Part shown: piece by piece, positions 36,686-49,410 of the stretch | Numbering within the stretch: position 1 is the first letter of the stretch | Layout of the letters: the number at the start of each line of letters is the position of its first letter | DNA from: Tamarix chinensis | Lineage: Eukaryota > Streptophyta > Magnoliopsida > Caryophyllales > Tamaricaceae | Length of the DNA: 64,000 bases | NCBI GenBank assembly: GCA_030549775.1 | Contig: CM060177.1 | Span: 28,205,014 to 28,269,013, forward strand | Reading direction: 5' to 3' | The notes under the pieces: generated by a model | Database searches by the model: none | Told to the model about the DNA's origin: nothing | The model's input: the letters and a program-made list of their open reading frames with translations, nothing else | Made by a program: the position numbers and the translations under genes

Positions 36686-37483
36686 TGATATGAATCTTAA
36701 AAATTTGTATTTAATTAATTTTGATGATTTCTGTAAATCATTTTATACTTATAACTGTTTGTCTTATTTTTGTGAATAAATAGGAAATATTGATGCAGCA
36801 CATGGATTATGGATGCAGAATGTAATTTTAATATTTTTATGTAATCCCATGTGATGCATTCGCCGGTAGAAATTAGCTAATGGAAATTAGTTTGGTTGTA
36901 TAATCCGCCACCCGGTCCATAATAATGGATTAGCTGGATTGTGGATTAATCGAACCTTAATAACCATGATTAGCTAGAATTAATATTAGCTGATGGGAAT
37001 TGATGTCTAAATTTTATCTTGTAAATTGGGGGAGAAATTGTTGTATTATTTTGGGCTGATCGAATGTCGAGCCTCGACCCCATTTCCCTGATTATGTATG
37101 TGGGTTGTAGCATGAGATTTGGGCTGATTGTATTGTGTATTTTATACGGTCTATACGCCTCATATAAATAGGGGCATATAAGTTTGTAATACAATTTTTT
37201 GGCTGATATACGACTTGTTTCTTGAATTCTCTCGAGCTTTCTCTCGCGTTCTCTCTCTCTCTCTCAGCGAACCTCTCACTCGCACCTTCTTCTGCTTCTG
37301 TCTCTGTCTTCGATCAATTCTTGATCTTTTTTGTCTCTCAAATTCAGTTGTGTTGTTAAACTGTGCCTCTGAATTCTTGAATCTTCCTTTGGGAGTTTTC
37401 CTTAGGCTGATTCCGGCGAATCAAACCCCGCGCTCGATTAATTTCTTCGATCCTATTGTGAAACCCTAACAGGTTTTCCATCA
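36686..37483 (+). repeat. 3' LTR of the chromovirus-like element
   Basis: 798 bp, matching 26264-27098 apart from scattered substitutions and small indels. Ends TTTTCCATCA followed by ATATG. TATA box at 37163. Confidence 0.92.
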
Positions 37484-37488
37484 ATATG

Positions 37489-38751
37489 TATAAATATTAG
37501 TAAAAAATATGTATTTATTAATATTAAATATATATTTACAACCATACGATGTAAACTTAACGATATAAGATTGTATTTATCGATTTAATATGTGCATTTG
37601 TTTTGTAAGGATATGTATTTACAGCAAATGTGTTCATCTATTATTATTTAATAAATAAATGATGATTTAAGATGTACATTTGTTAATATAACATATATAT
37701 TTATTATTATAAGATATACATTTTATCTCTATGAGGTGTACATTCTCAAAATAAAATGTGTTTTTATAACTATAAAATATATTTTTGTCAAATAAAGATA
37801 TGTATTATTTCCGATAAGATATGCATTTATAACACATATAGGCATCACTTTTTTTTAATATAGAAATAAAGGATGTGATTTTATATACAAAAGATGTGTA
37901 TTTTGTTTGATAAAATGTGTGTTATTATTAGAAATATATTTCAAATATGTATATTTTGTTACATAAGATTATATGCTTTTTAAAAAAATTCAATAAATGT
38001 ACCAAAATATGATTTTGTGCACCATGTTTCTAAAGCATACATATTCTTGTTACATATGTATTTTAAAGAAATACATTTTATTAGATAAAATGTATGTTTA
38101 AGTCTTAAACATGTATATTTGTGAACAAAATATATGTCAAACTATAGAATAACTACTAGTAGTAGGAAATTGTGTAAAATTATATAATTACTTACTAGTA
38201 ACGGATTGGTTCATGTTACTAGTATTTTGATAAATTATGCTAAGTAACTACAATAAAATGGTCAGTGATATATTTTTGTACAGGGATCAAAAAGTTTATG
38301 AGAATATATCTATATTATTATACATTTTTTTAATGATCTTTGAATTAAGATAAGTGTATTTTTCGTGGATGTTAGATTGTGGATTAATAAAACAAAAAAA
38401 AATATGTATAGAATAAATTACAATTTTTGCATTTTAATTTTATCCATGATTATCAAAAAATATATTTACTATTTAAAGCAGACATTTTGATATATAAATA
38501 AAAGTTTAGTACCCATTTTAATTTTATCCTTCTACTATAAAGCCAAGGAGCACAATTTTACCTAGTTATATAACAAAATCAATAATAAACCCATTTAAGT
38601 TTGTTTCTATTATTTTAATTTGTAATTTAAGAAGTAGAAAATATAATTTATGGTGTGATGGATTAAGAACGAGGACTAAAAGTAGAAAAACATGAACTAC
38701 CGACCGACTTTTAAATTATACAGAGTTTATGAGCAATCCTGTAGATGCTAG
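37489..38751. other. AT-rich DNA with degenerate ATGTATTTAT words
   Basis: From 37490 to about 38130 the words AAGATATGTATTTAT and AAAATGTGTATTT recur irregularly every 35-50 bp, suggesting an old tandem repeat. No gene. Confidence 0.45.

Positions 38752-38846
<95 letters not shown>
38752..38846. repeat. (AAT)n microsatellite
   Basis: About 95 bp of nearly uninterrupted AAT with one extra A. The poly-Ile/poly-Leu frames it makes are artefacts. Confidence 0.95.
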
Positions 38847-40570
38847 TTGGGCACCAAGGCATGATAATCCTTCGGGTTATAAGCAATATTTGCACATATA
38901 TCATGTTTTGATATATTAAAAGATTTCATAAACTGAATTTTTCTTTCTATTTTTTGTTTGTTTATCAAACTCTAATTCTATGTATTTAATGTTTATATTA
39001 GGAACTGCTTAATCAATTGCTAATTTAGTTTATTATTCCTAACTTTCTTCAAAAAGGTGAAATTGAGAGGATGGTAAATGTGAATAAGATGAAAATTGAT
39101 AAAGAAAACTATGAGATTATAGAGAAAGGGAAGACACAAAGAAGGACGTGTATTTAGGGAAAAATTTGTAGAGAATGAGACAATTGAGAAAAGTTGTGAT
39201 CGATTGGACTTTGGAGTGAATTGGCACACTTCTTTACTTGTGGTTTATTTAAATTAGTGGTCACATATGGATGGGTATAAGATTGGTGAGAAATTAAGTT
39301 AAGCAAGGGGTTTCATCGGATCAAAGAAAAGAAAGAAAATGTAGGACTATAACATATGCAGAGGGTATCTTCAGAACAAAGGTATAAAATTTGTTTTATA
39401 AATCATTTCCCTTGTTTCTTTAATTAATGCCCAAAAAATAAGATTAGAATTTTACTTTCTATTTTCCTTGTTCTCCAACCTTCTTTTCAAAAGTTGATGA
39501 CAACCGTACTTCAATCACTATCGTCCATCCAATAGTGTCACAAGGTGATAGTGAATCTATAAAAGAAATAAGTGAAAAGGTAGAACTCTAATACTTACAA
39601 AAAAAATATATATCTTGACCTTGTAGGTCAAATAATGTCCTTATCCTTATTTTGATAACAATAAATGTGTTTAGAAAACTAAGATGTTCGCTTAAGTATG
39701 CATGAACTAGGATTGGCAAACAAAGAGACTTCTCAAAGTGTAAATTTAAAAGAGCAATCAAGTTTTAAAGTACAATAGAAGACTATATGAAGATTACTAA
39801 AATTTAAGGTTTAAGGGTTATATCTCTAAGTCTTAGATTTTTTGTAAAGGGTTAAGTGGATCAATTTCACATCTTAATTAAAACTCTTATTAAAGTGTTT
39901 AAACACTTAACTTAAATTCACTTTATGTGAATTCATGGTTGGTATTGATTTCTATATATTTCTAAGACTTTTAAATCTTATTGGGTTGTTCCATTCAGAA
40001 CCAGTCTATGGATCTTAAGACCAATCAAATAGTTTGGTTTAAACCAAGGGCATTAAACATGTAAAACTCAAATGAATCGAATGTTTTGGAAATCAATTGA
40101 CCGATTTGATTTGTCAGGCATATATATAAGCCCTCACATGTTTAACCAAACTAATGCCCTGGATTTCTAAAAACCATTTGAACCCTCTCATGTGCTCTCT
40201 TATTTCTCACTCAAATCTATGAATTCCTCACCAAATCACATAAAATAGGGATCTTTAGGGTCAAATTGATGAGCCCTAACTAATCTTTGACCCAAATTAA
40301 GCATCAATTTTGTCACTGCTAGTTCAAATTAAAAGTAAGCATTATCTGACCCTAACTTTCAATTTTAACTTTTCCACCCAATTTTAACTCAATTTATAGC
40401 ATAAATTAGTTTCAATTCATCTCATCTAGACATATAAAATCTATAGGTATATCGTTCAGTCATTTTTCATCATCACTTGTGTAAATATCTTCTGTATCAA
40501 TTTTCCCTCCGTATATTTTCTCTCTTATTTTGACCATATATTTCAAATGTTCAATATTCTTCCTTTATCA
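38847..40570. other. Intergenic DNA, possible LTR-type promoter near 40115
   Basis: No gene. From about 39640 the composition is less AT-rich, and GGCATATATATAAGCCCTC (40109-40127) is a good TATA context. It precedes the degenerate transposon frame, so this may be the LTR or leader of that element. Confidence 0.35.
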
Positions 40571-42181
40571 TGAATAAACATAAAACTTCCACCACAAATA
40601 CTCTTAAAGGTATTGCTACACATCCTTCCAAAAAGGCTCATACTTCACTAAATCATATACCTTGGACATACATTCTTATTTAGGAGCTTGGTACCTTATC
40701 TAGAAACTCCACATCAAAGGAGTCCATTCCCTCTCAAATAGAGGATAGGCATCCATATTAGCCTACATTGAGGCCCACTGCTCCTTCATCAAGTGATCCA
40801 CCCACCATTTGATCTTCCTCTCATCTATCGAATATCACTTAGACTACCCCTTATTCACCCTTCTTTTTCCGCACTATAGATGACCATGCGTGCTTGATCA
40901 AATCCTCCTGTGGAAATATTTGCTACTAGGGAAGTTCATTGATATAGAGTCATACATAGATTGTTTTAAACTCTCTTTTATTTAGTCTCTCTTCAACATT
41001 CATCTCCTCTTTCTCTTCACTCTTTGTTTCTAATCTCTTTTGACTTGGTTAATCTTTTCTATGCTAATATCATCGTTCATGTTCTTGGATCCAAAATTAC
41101 CACTCACATCCTAGGTATCTCTATAGTGGATAAGGCTAGATTGGAAAAGATTCTAGGTATTGAAAGTGACATTGCCACGAGGAGGGCCTACACCAAATGG
41201 ATGAAGACTCAAATTTTTGATTATGTCCTCATAGAGATGTATACCCGCCACTTTGTGTGCGACAACAATACTATCACCTATTATCTTCCACCCTTCAAGA
41301 TGGTGTGTCATATCTCGCCTACTCCATCCTTTTTCCATGAGAAGGCTTGGTGAATACATGACCATCAAGGATTGGTGTGAGGTCGATCACATTCTCTCTA
41401 CAACTTTGATATGATTTTATATAGACATCTTCCATCATATGTCCCATATGGTGAACCATATTTAGACGCCTCTAGGCTATGAATCTCTCATCATAAGGAT
41501 CCTTTGGGATTTTGGAATCCCACTTAGGGACTTCCTTGCTACTCTGTTTTGCCTACACAATGGACTTAATATCCTTGATGTGGTCATATTTAGGAGGATG
41601 GGATATTAGATGAGTGTATATGGGCAAACCATTAAGCTTAGAAATAAGGTTCGAGCCTCAATTCTGTGCAATGGTCACAACTCTACTTCATCTAGGCCAA
41701 ATCCTCCACCTACTGACGAAGATGATCTACCACCACCCTTGAATGATCCTATGGCTCTGGTTTATTTCCCATTCACTTTTGGAGGAGCCTCTACATCTAC
41801 TACTATACTTTACACATTCACTGCTCCTTCATCCACTACATGTCATCCTCTTGCTGCTTCGGGTGATGTAACCTTAGCTAGTGCTCATGATCTCCTTCTC
41901 TGAGTGTTTACGATGCTGAACAACATTAAGAGTCATCAAGCACTTTTAAAGATTAAGGTGGGAACTATTCACCTACACTTTTATCTAGAATTTATGCTAC
42001 ATCATCAGGATGATTTATGGATGGCTAAAGGTGTCAAAGTTGGTAGCGAGACATATGGATCTGCTCCTACAGATGTTGATTTAGATGCCATTTTTCCTCC
42101 TACCTCTGCTCTAATCATTAATGAGTCACTTTATGAGGCAACTCAGGTTGGTCAAGATGTCATTACAAAAAATAATTCATA
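40571..42181 (+). pseudogene. Degenerate plant 'putative transposon protein' ORF
   Basis: Several frames interrupted by stops. The clearest pieces are 41024-41353 (LVNLFYANIIVHVLGSKITT, LEKILGIESDIATRRAYTKW), 41610-41903 (rich in Pro/Ser/Thr, with PPPTDEDDLPPPLNDP) and 41904-42182. The sequence LVNLFYAN followed by a VLGSKI...LGI block resembles the plant-specific protein found in many LTR-type repeats, which I know only as a putative plant transposon protein. Its function is unknown. Frames must be joined across stops to see the similarity, so it is dead. Confidence 0.4.
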
Positions 42182-42607
42182 GGACATAGTGAATGAGGAC
42201 TTGGAAATATTATCGCTGCTTTCACTCATTACCTTAGCTGCACTATCTTACCCACCCACCTCTGATTTACGTTGATGTGTGGACTGCATACTTTAAAATT
42301 TTGTTGTAGACTAGGAGCAGTAGAATACTTGTGATTACATTTTGATATCTCCTTTTATACACACTACTTTGTTCTTTACATGATGTATGTACTCTATCTC
42401 TTGCATCGATGTACTATTTTGTTATATATATGATATATGAGTTTTTGTTATTCAACTTGTGTATCATTTTAGCTTTTGAAATATGATTCTTTTTACTAAT
42501 CTCCCTTAAAAAAAATCAAAATAAAATCTTCACCTATGCATATACACATTATTTCAAGAGGATCATTTATAATTTTTCCTATATGATTAATTCCTCATTT
42601 TCCCCTT
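42182..42607. other. Intergenic DNA
   Basis: Low complexity, no gene or repeat recognised. Confidence 0.4.
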
Positions 42608-42969
42608 TATAACATCCTAAATTTTTCTAACCCTAATTTTTGGGTGATTTGTATCATCATCCTTCCTTTAACCCTTGAAAATGATTTAATCATCTTACCC
42701 TAACCATAAAATCCTTCCATTTCCTTTTTTACTCTTAAAACTATATATTTGATTACAATAGACATGCGATTGACTGAAGGATAGCACATATTTTCTTGAT
42801 CGTTAGCCTAGAGAGCCCAATGATCAACCAAATCATCCTTTGTGATAAGTTGAAGCTAGGTGATTGACGCTTCCCATTTAAACCATTTTTTAGACATTAT
42901 ATCTTACCTAAAATATTTTTCATTATTCTTAACTTTCTTTGGTATGTTAGCTTTGAAAATCTAATTTAC

Positions 42970-44410
42970 TTGGTCTTTTATTAGGAGCTTAGGTAGATGG
43001 GAATATATATGATTAAACATGGTGAGTTGGAGGTTTAGATGAGTAGGTTGGCTATTACACCGACTATATTCGATGAGATTCAAGGACAACATAGGGATGT
43101 CAAGATCAAGAAGATTTGGCAAAAGGAATAGAATGGTAGATCATAGGACTTTCGGAGTCATAAGAATGGTAGTATCCACTATAGGGATCATTATTCTATG
43201 ATTTAGAGTTGCACTAATTTAAAGCACCAAATTTTGGAGGTGGGTTACTATACTTCATATTCTGTCCATTCCAGAGGAGGTAAGTTGTATAAGAACCTTA
43301 GGAGGATTTAGTGATAGTTTTGTATGAATTGAGAGGTAGTTGATTTTGTATACAGATGTTTGACCTATTATAAGGTTAATATATAACATCATATACCTAC
43401 GAGTTTGGTGTAGGCATTAGATATTATGAGATAAAAATGAGGCTTCATTTCCTTGGACATTGTGAGTGGTATACCAATAACTTATAAAGGTATGATATGA
43501 TTTGGGTTATTATCAACCAATAAACTAAATTGACAAACTTCATTTTAATGAAGTCCATTTAGCATAAGTATGGCATATTTTGAGGGAAAATCGGAGGATA
43601 TACTTCATTTGATGGAGTTTTCATAAAATCAAAGCTACAATGCTAGCATAGGTATGACATTATTTGTAGCACTATATGGAACAAGTGTCATCATTTATTT
43701 TGTTGGACAACATTAGTGAGTTTTTTGCATTGGGATCAAGTTGATCGAGGAGATAACTTAGCAGTTTTTTTTCCTTTTTATATATATTTAAGATAGGATA
43801 AAGGTAACTTAGAATTGTGAAAAGGGTTATGTTGATGATTTTGAGGTAGGGGATAAAGTTCTATTGAGAATATCACCCACCAAGAAGGTTGTAGAGGTTT
43901 GGTAAAAAAGGCAAGCTTAGTTGGTGTTTTATTAGATTGTATGAAATACTCAACAAACTTGGTGAATTTACCTACAACCTAGCACTTCCACCATAATTAG
44001 CCCAAGTTCGCAATGCCTTCCATATCTTATAGTTAGGAAATACGTTGTAAATCCATTGTGTGTGTTAACGCCAACAAGATTTAGCTTGGAAGTTTGTTTT
44101 TCTATGAGGAGGTAAACCTATAGATTCTCAACACTAGGGTGTGATAGACCCATACAAGTCCAATTCCACTTGTGAATATCGTTAAGAGTTACCAAATTTC
44201 CATGAGACTAAGGAGGTATCTTGGTAGTCAAAGAGGGCCATGCACATGTGTGTTGGGTTCTGGGATCTTTCTTTTTTAAGGAAGGGTAGTAACTAATAAT
44301 GGTGTACCTTATTCCATAGGGTTAAGCTTTTGATCATAATTCCTTTATAATCTTCTCATCTTCATCATTAACTATGAATTTTTGACACTAAGGATGGATT
44401 TCTATTAAGG
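42970..44410 (+). pseudogene. Integrase C-terminal part and tail of a Tekay/Del-like pol
   Basis: Conceptual translation shows, across stops and frameshifts, KNGSIHYRDHY, YKNLRRI, EVVDFVYRCLTYYKV, SLDIVSGIP and DFEVGDKVLLRISPTKK. These follow the order of the chromoviral integrase: zinc-binding region, the first catalytic block, then the GPY/F module entry. Catalytic residues are mostly lost. The region after about 43980 would be the chromodomain but is too decayed to confirm. Confidence 0.6.
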
Positions 44411-44419
44411 GGGAAGTCA

Positions 44420-46797
44420 TGTAATACTGTAAAATTATTTCAACCCTAATTTTTGGGTAAATAGTCTCATAAACCCTTCCTTAACCTTTATATTGCTCAT
44501 AAAACTCTCATCTTTGCCTTTTTACCCTTTAAATTCATAATCTTCACTTTGTTGACTAGCAGCATTCTAAATCTGTTCGTCTAGGTTAACACCATTTTTT
44601 TCCTTAATTTATTTTGACCTTAAATGAATTCATATGTCCAATAATTTTTTATTTATTTGTGTCCCTATATTAATTTCATATTTTCCCCAATTTTTCATAT
44701 TTTTGGGAATTATTTGATTTTTTTTTCATTTTTAGCTATTTACTGGGCATTCTACCTTACCTAAACCATTTGTAATCCTTATTAGCTTTCTTGGGCATAC
44801 AGACTTCAAAAATCTAACTCCTTTACACTCCATGATCAAATCATGCATTTTCCTTTCCCATTCAACCAAAATCTACTTAGAATCATCTTTATCACTCTAA
44901 ATCTATTCTCCTACATTATATTACCTATGTTAATCAATCACATCACTCCTCTTATTTGCAAGTAATCCCCTATCTAAATTCTCTACCTCTCTCCTACCCA
45001 TGGTCAATAACCATAAGGGGTGTATGTCCTTTTATTCATTTATGCTACACTTAGAAATTCCCAACTCCTACTTTGATCCCTCATCTCTCCTATCTTATTC
45101 TTATTCTTCTTCCTCTTAAGTTGTGGTTATTCTTGGGTTTTATCCCCTTATGCTGAATTCCTTCCATCTCTTTATTCTTATATCTCTTGTATTCCTTACT
45201 TCTAAAACTCTAATTTTTATTTCATTAGTGCTTGTTATCAAGAATGAGTGGGTTAAAATTATGGCTTATAAAGTATCCTCGCCTTGCTTCTTCAAGCCAT
45301 TTTATAAGCGTAGAGGGTTTATTTTCCTGTCTTTCACTGTTTGTTTCTATTCAATCCTTGTTTTATTTCCTTATCTAAATCTTTTTATTTTTGTTTTAGG
45401 TAAGAAAAGTGTGGAAGGAGGTGATTAATAATATTAATTGCTTAAAACAAGATAATTTTTTGGTAAGGATGCATATCTCTAGATTAGGACCTTTTAATGT
45501 TAGTATATTTGGCTGTTAAGAAATCATGTTTAGATTTTATTTTATTTATATTTATGTATTACTTGTTGAATTCCTAATTTTGTGGGTTTTATGATTTTAT
45601 GAAAAAAATTATACCTTATGTCTTGCTAGGCTTTGCCATAAAAACTCAAGCATGATAGTGTATTATTTTATTTTGATAATTCCATAGATGAGTGTGGATT
45701 TAATTATGTCTAAATATTGTAATTGGTGTAGCATGTTGAGATTGAAAGATTTAGTGTTTGGACTTATGGAGGTTTTGACCTTAAGGTCATTTGAAGTCTT
45801 GTAGTCTATTTTAATTTAAGCCAATTATATTTTTGATATAACAGTAGTGTAAGGGTGGTTGAATTTAATTGTTGGTGAATTTTTGAATCTTGTAAAATTT
45901 TGTGGGTTATATGTTATTTTCATCCTTAAGGGTAAATTGGTCTTTTTGTAAGTTTTGTGGGAAACAAGTATTCTATTATATCTTTGAAGTATTTACATTA
46001 AATTTGATCAATTATATGTTAGGGTTTGGATGAGTATGGTGAAAGTGATGATAATAATAATTTTTTAGGTGTTTAGATAATTTAGGGTCATTATGGTCTT
46101 TAGGGTAAAATATGAAAATTTTGATGTTGCATAAACATTTTTGGATTGCAAATATGTTAAGTTTGATATGTAAAACATTGTGGACAAATAAGAGTACTAT
46201 TAGTGCAATATTATAAGAAAATGGCTTAATTTAAAAATAGTAACCAAAGGGTAATATTAGTATTTTATGTGTGAAATGTTGGATTGTGGTCATGATTTTT
46301 ATATATAGTTTTGTTAATGATATATTGTGATCGTGTGTTAAATTTAGTAAATTTGTGAGCCTTATGGGTAGAGTTATGATGTAATTGTGACTTTGGTTAT
46401 TGTAAAGGCATTATGATCTATATGCTTGAGTAAAGTTCCCCATTAAACTTGCTATGCCTTTTTATGTCCGCTCATTATTTCACATGGTATGTATATGCTT
46501 GATGTGACTAACCATGGTGCAATTCTAGTTGTTTCTAGTAAATATAATTTTTTTGAATGAATTCATGTTAATTAAGGATCCTTATAATAAGTAGATAATC
46601 AGTTTTCCTCAAGATTAGTTAATAATAATAAAAGTGGAAGTACAATGACATTAAGTAAATAACATAATGCATTTTTTATGTCCCAAGTTTTATTGAATGA
46701 ACTAATAAGGCATTATAACTTAAAGTTGAAGAATACATGAGTCAAAACCAAGTGTTAAAATAATAATAATAATAATAATAAAATAATAATAATAATA

Positions 46798-46833
<36 letters not shown>

Positions 46834-47675
46834 TAATCCTAATTGAATAAGAGGACCTTAATATACTATTTTTTACTATTCCACCAGCTTATAAGGAGTA
46901 AGTGTACTTAAGAATTAGAGGTTCACTAGTGGCTTAGGTGTGTTTTACCTCGAATGTATGATTCTTAATGAGGTTGACTACCTTTCTCCTATTTATGAAG
47001 AAAATGTGAGAGAAATTGTTACCAATAGTTTTCTGGTGTTGATATGTTAATTAAATTTGGGTGTGTTTGATCACTTAAATATGATTTTTGATACAATTGC
47101 ATTATTAGGTCATCTTATATCATGTGTAGTGTGTATGTATAGTTTTATCTTAGTATGACATTTTTTTTTACCATGAATGCCTTTATAGTAATGTGTATTA
47201 TACCTTACTTAATACACAAGTATTGATCATCCTTCTTATGGGTATTATTCATTTCCATGAGCAAACAATCTAGTTGTTGATGTGTAGGTTTTTAATGGCC
47301 TCCTTAATGACTATGCTAAGTTTAACACACTTCTAGAGGAAGAGTGACTTTTATTTTTAGGTTTGGGCATAGAGTCTCAATTATTAAGTAGCTAGGGTTT
47401 TGTCTAGATATATTATGGTCTCTTAGATTCATAGTTTTCCTTTATTGTATATTGATTAGTATTATATCTAGAGTTCTATATCCAAATTCTTATTTATGTT
47501 CATGAAATTTATCATATTCTCTTATTATCTTCTTCAAACTCATTACTATTTTACCTTGCACTTGATATGATAATAGTATAATAACTAGTATCATATCGAG
47601 TATAGTAGGAACACCCAATTTTTTTTTTTATTTTTAGGTTCCATAAAAAAAGAGTAGTAAATTTTGGGATGTTAA
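44420..47675 (+). repeat. 3' LTR of the Tekay/Del-like relic
   Basis: From TGTAATACTG to about TTTTGGGATGTTA, 3.3 kb. It includes a CT-rich leader (44900-45400) and AT-rich downstream part. A segment at 45100-46200 is repeated in diverged form at 47690-48620. Confidence 0.45.
46758..46834. repeat. (AAT)n followed by (ATT)n, a perfect long palindrome
   Basis: AAT repeats to 46798 switch to ATT repeats to about 46832. The halves are complementary, so the locus can form a long hairpin or cruciform. Confidence 0.9.
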
Positions 47676-47679
47676 AAGG

Positions 47680-48960
47680 CTGTATTAAGGTGGTGAATTA
47701 TGAATATTATTTTTGTGGTTTCTAAGCCTTCATTTTTGAGTTTAAGGATTTTTTCCCCTTGGAATTTTCTCTTTTATTCTAAACCTTTTTCTATCCTTAT
47801 TTATTTTTTATGTCATTTTTGTTTAGGTGATCCTAAGGTGGTAATTAGAGTAACTTTGCTAAGAGACCAGTGTAATCTTTGCTAAGGATACACAACTCTA
47901 GATTAGGGCTTTTGATGATTATCTATTCTTTTTGTTTGTTAATATGTTAATATGGTGTATGCTTGCAAACCAAAATTTTGGGATTTCATGGCTTGTATTA
48001 TTATGTTATGCATGATTTCAAATATGTTATGCAATATTATGATTTTATGTGAAAGATTCTATGTTAGACTAGTTCTTAAATTTCAAGCATGATATTGTAA
48101 TATGCTATTTTTTATTAAGTATGGTGTTAAGTGTTATGTCATATGATCATGTGTTTTTTGCACACTAAAAGATTGAGGCCTATTTTTGGGCTTCTTAACC
48201 TTTGATTTGTTCAAATCTTTTGGAATTTATGGACCTTTAGGATGATTTAATTTATTTAAGTTTCATATTTGATTGTTTGATTGAATATGTGAGATTATAT
48301 GAAAATTTGGTTACATATGGTGAAAGTTGGAATTTGGGAGTTTTGGTGTTAGTTTCAATTATAAGGTTATTTGGGTCAAATTTGTGTTTTAAAAAAAAAT
48401 AAGTATGTCATTGTATTCATTGAGGTTTTTACATAAAATTTGACATATAATATGATAGGGTCTGGATGAGTATGGATTGAGTTATGTTAATAAAACACAA
48501 TTGAGATGTTTAGGTGACATAGAGAATATTTTGGTCATTTTGGGTTAAATCCAAAAATTTGAGGCTTTATATATGTTCATTGGGTTACAATATGATGAGT
48601 GTGATATGTGAATTTTTTGGGATTATTTGTGAGTATCAAAAGTTGTAAACCTATATGAATGTGGTTTACATGGGAATAATAACTATAGAGGTATGATTGG
48701 TACTTTAAATACAAAATGTTGGATTTAAATTCTGATTTTTAGATAGGTTGTTAAGCCAAATATATTGGAATGTTGTGCCAATTTTAGTGATTTTGTGAGT
48801 TTTTCGAATGATGTTGTGAGTGGGTTGTGAATTAGGTTTTTGTGGGGGCATCATAACATTTTCACTTAGGTAATATCTCCTATTATGTTTATTGTTTTGC
48901 TTTATGTCTTATCATTACTTTATGTGTTTATAACATATATGATTTGATTAACCATGACAC
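47680..48960 (+). repeat. Second, partial copy of the Tekay/Del-like LTR
   Basis: Aligns with 45100-46450: GGATACACAACTCTAGATTAGG versus GGATGCATATCTCTAGATTAGG, and GGGTCTGGATGAGTATGG versus GGGTTTGGATGAGTATGG further on. Its 5' start and 3' end are missing. Either an older insertion or a duplicated piece. Confidence 0.55.
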
Positions 48961-49037
48961 ACTTCTTAGTGTTTTCAAAATAACAATTTTAAGAATAAAT
49001 TTAGTAATACTTAGTATTTCATGTAACAAATGATAAA

Positions 49038-49410
49038 TGCACTACTATTTAATAGTCATTTAAAAACAACATGCGAATGTTAGTTTGCTGAAAACCATTG
49101 ATAAATGTCTAAAAAATTTACATAGCAATGCAAAGAAAATTTTAATAATGGTTCCATACCAAAATTATTATTAAAATTTCAAAAAAATTATTCCATGTAA
49201 TACGACATGTTTAGATAATTGTCATAATGAAAATCGTTATTAAAACATGTTTTAGTAACAGTTTTCCTTACAACTATTATCTAAACATGTTGCTGAATTT
49301 TATTTTTGGAGTTTTGATAATGTCTTATACTATAACTATTATTAAAACATATTTTATTAATGGTTATGCTATAAAATATTATCGAAACCTCAAAAAGAAA
49401 AAACATTAAG
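49038..49410 (+). mobile_element. Possible CACTA-type terminal region
   Basis: Begins CACTACTATTTAATAGTC and contains several related AT-rich words such as TTAAAACATGTTTTAGTAACAG and AACTATTATTAAAACATATT, in both orientations, as in CACTA subterminal regions. No transposase or opposite end is seen. Confidence 0.35.

Larger units (their letters stand above)
26264..37483 (+). mobile_element. Full-length Ty3/gypsy chromovirus-like retrotransposon, degenerate, with nested insertion
   Basis: Two matching LTRs (26264-27098 and 36686-37483) flanked by the 5-bp target duplication ATATG (26259-26263 and 37484-37488). In order: initiator-Met primer site, gag with a zinc-knuckle relic, aspartic protease, a 4.3-kb foreign solo LTR, reverse transcriptase, RNase H, integrase with a GPY/F module, and a polypurine tract. 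The integrase tail (FNVANLSPF...HFQEEGSDMNL) resembles CRM-lineage elements, but I am unsure of the lineage. Several stops and frameshifts make it non-autonomous. LTRs differ by scattered substitutions and an 18-bp indel near 26396, so the insertion is not recent. Confidence 0.92.
42608..47675 (+). mobile_element. Tekay/Del-like chromovirus relic with deleted body
   Basis: A 5' LTR start (42608 to about 42965) joins directly to the C-terminal pol relic (42970-44410), then a purine tract (AAGGGGGAAG, 44407-44416) and a 3' LTR beginning TGTAATACTG at 44420. The two LTR starts match (TTTTCTAACCCTAATTTTTGG versus TTTCAACCCTAATTTTTGGG; ATTATATCTTACCTAAA versus ATTCTACCTTACCTAAA). The rest of the 5' LTR, gag, protease and RT have been deleted. 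Very decayed. Confidence 0.6.

Noticed and set aside
38711..38968. Poly-Ile and poly-Leu frames
   Set aside because: Translation of an AAT microsatellite.
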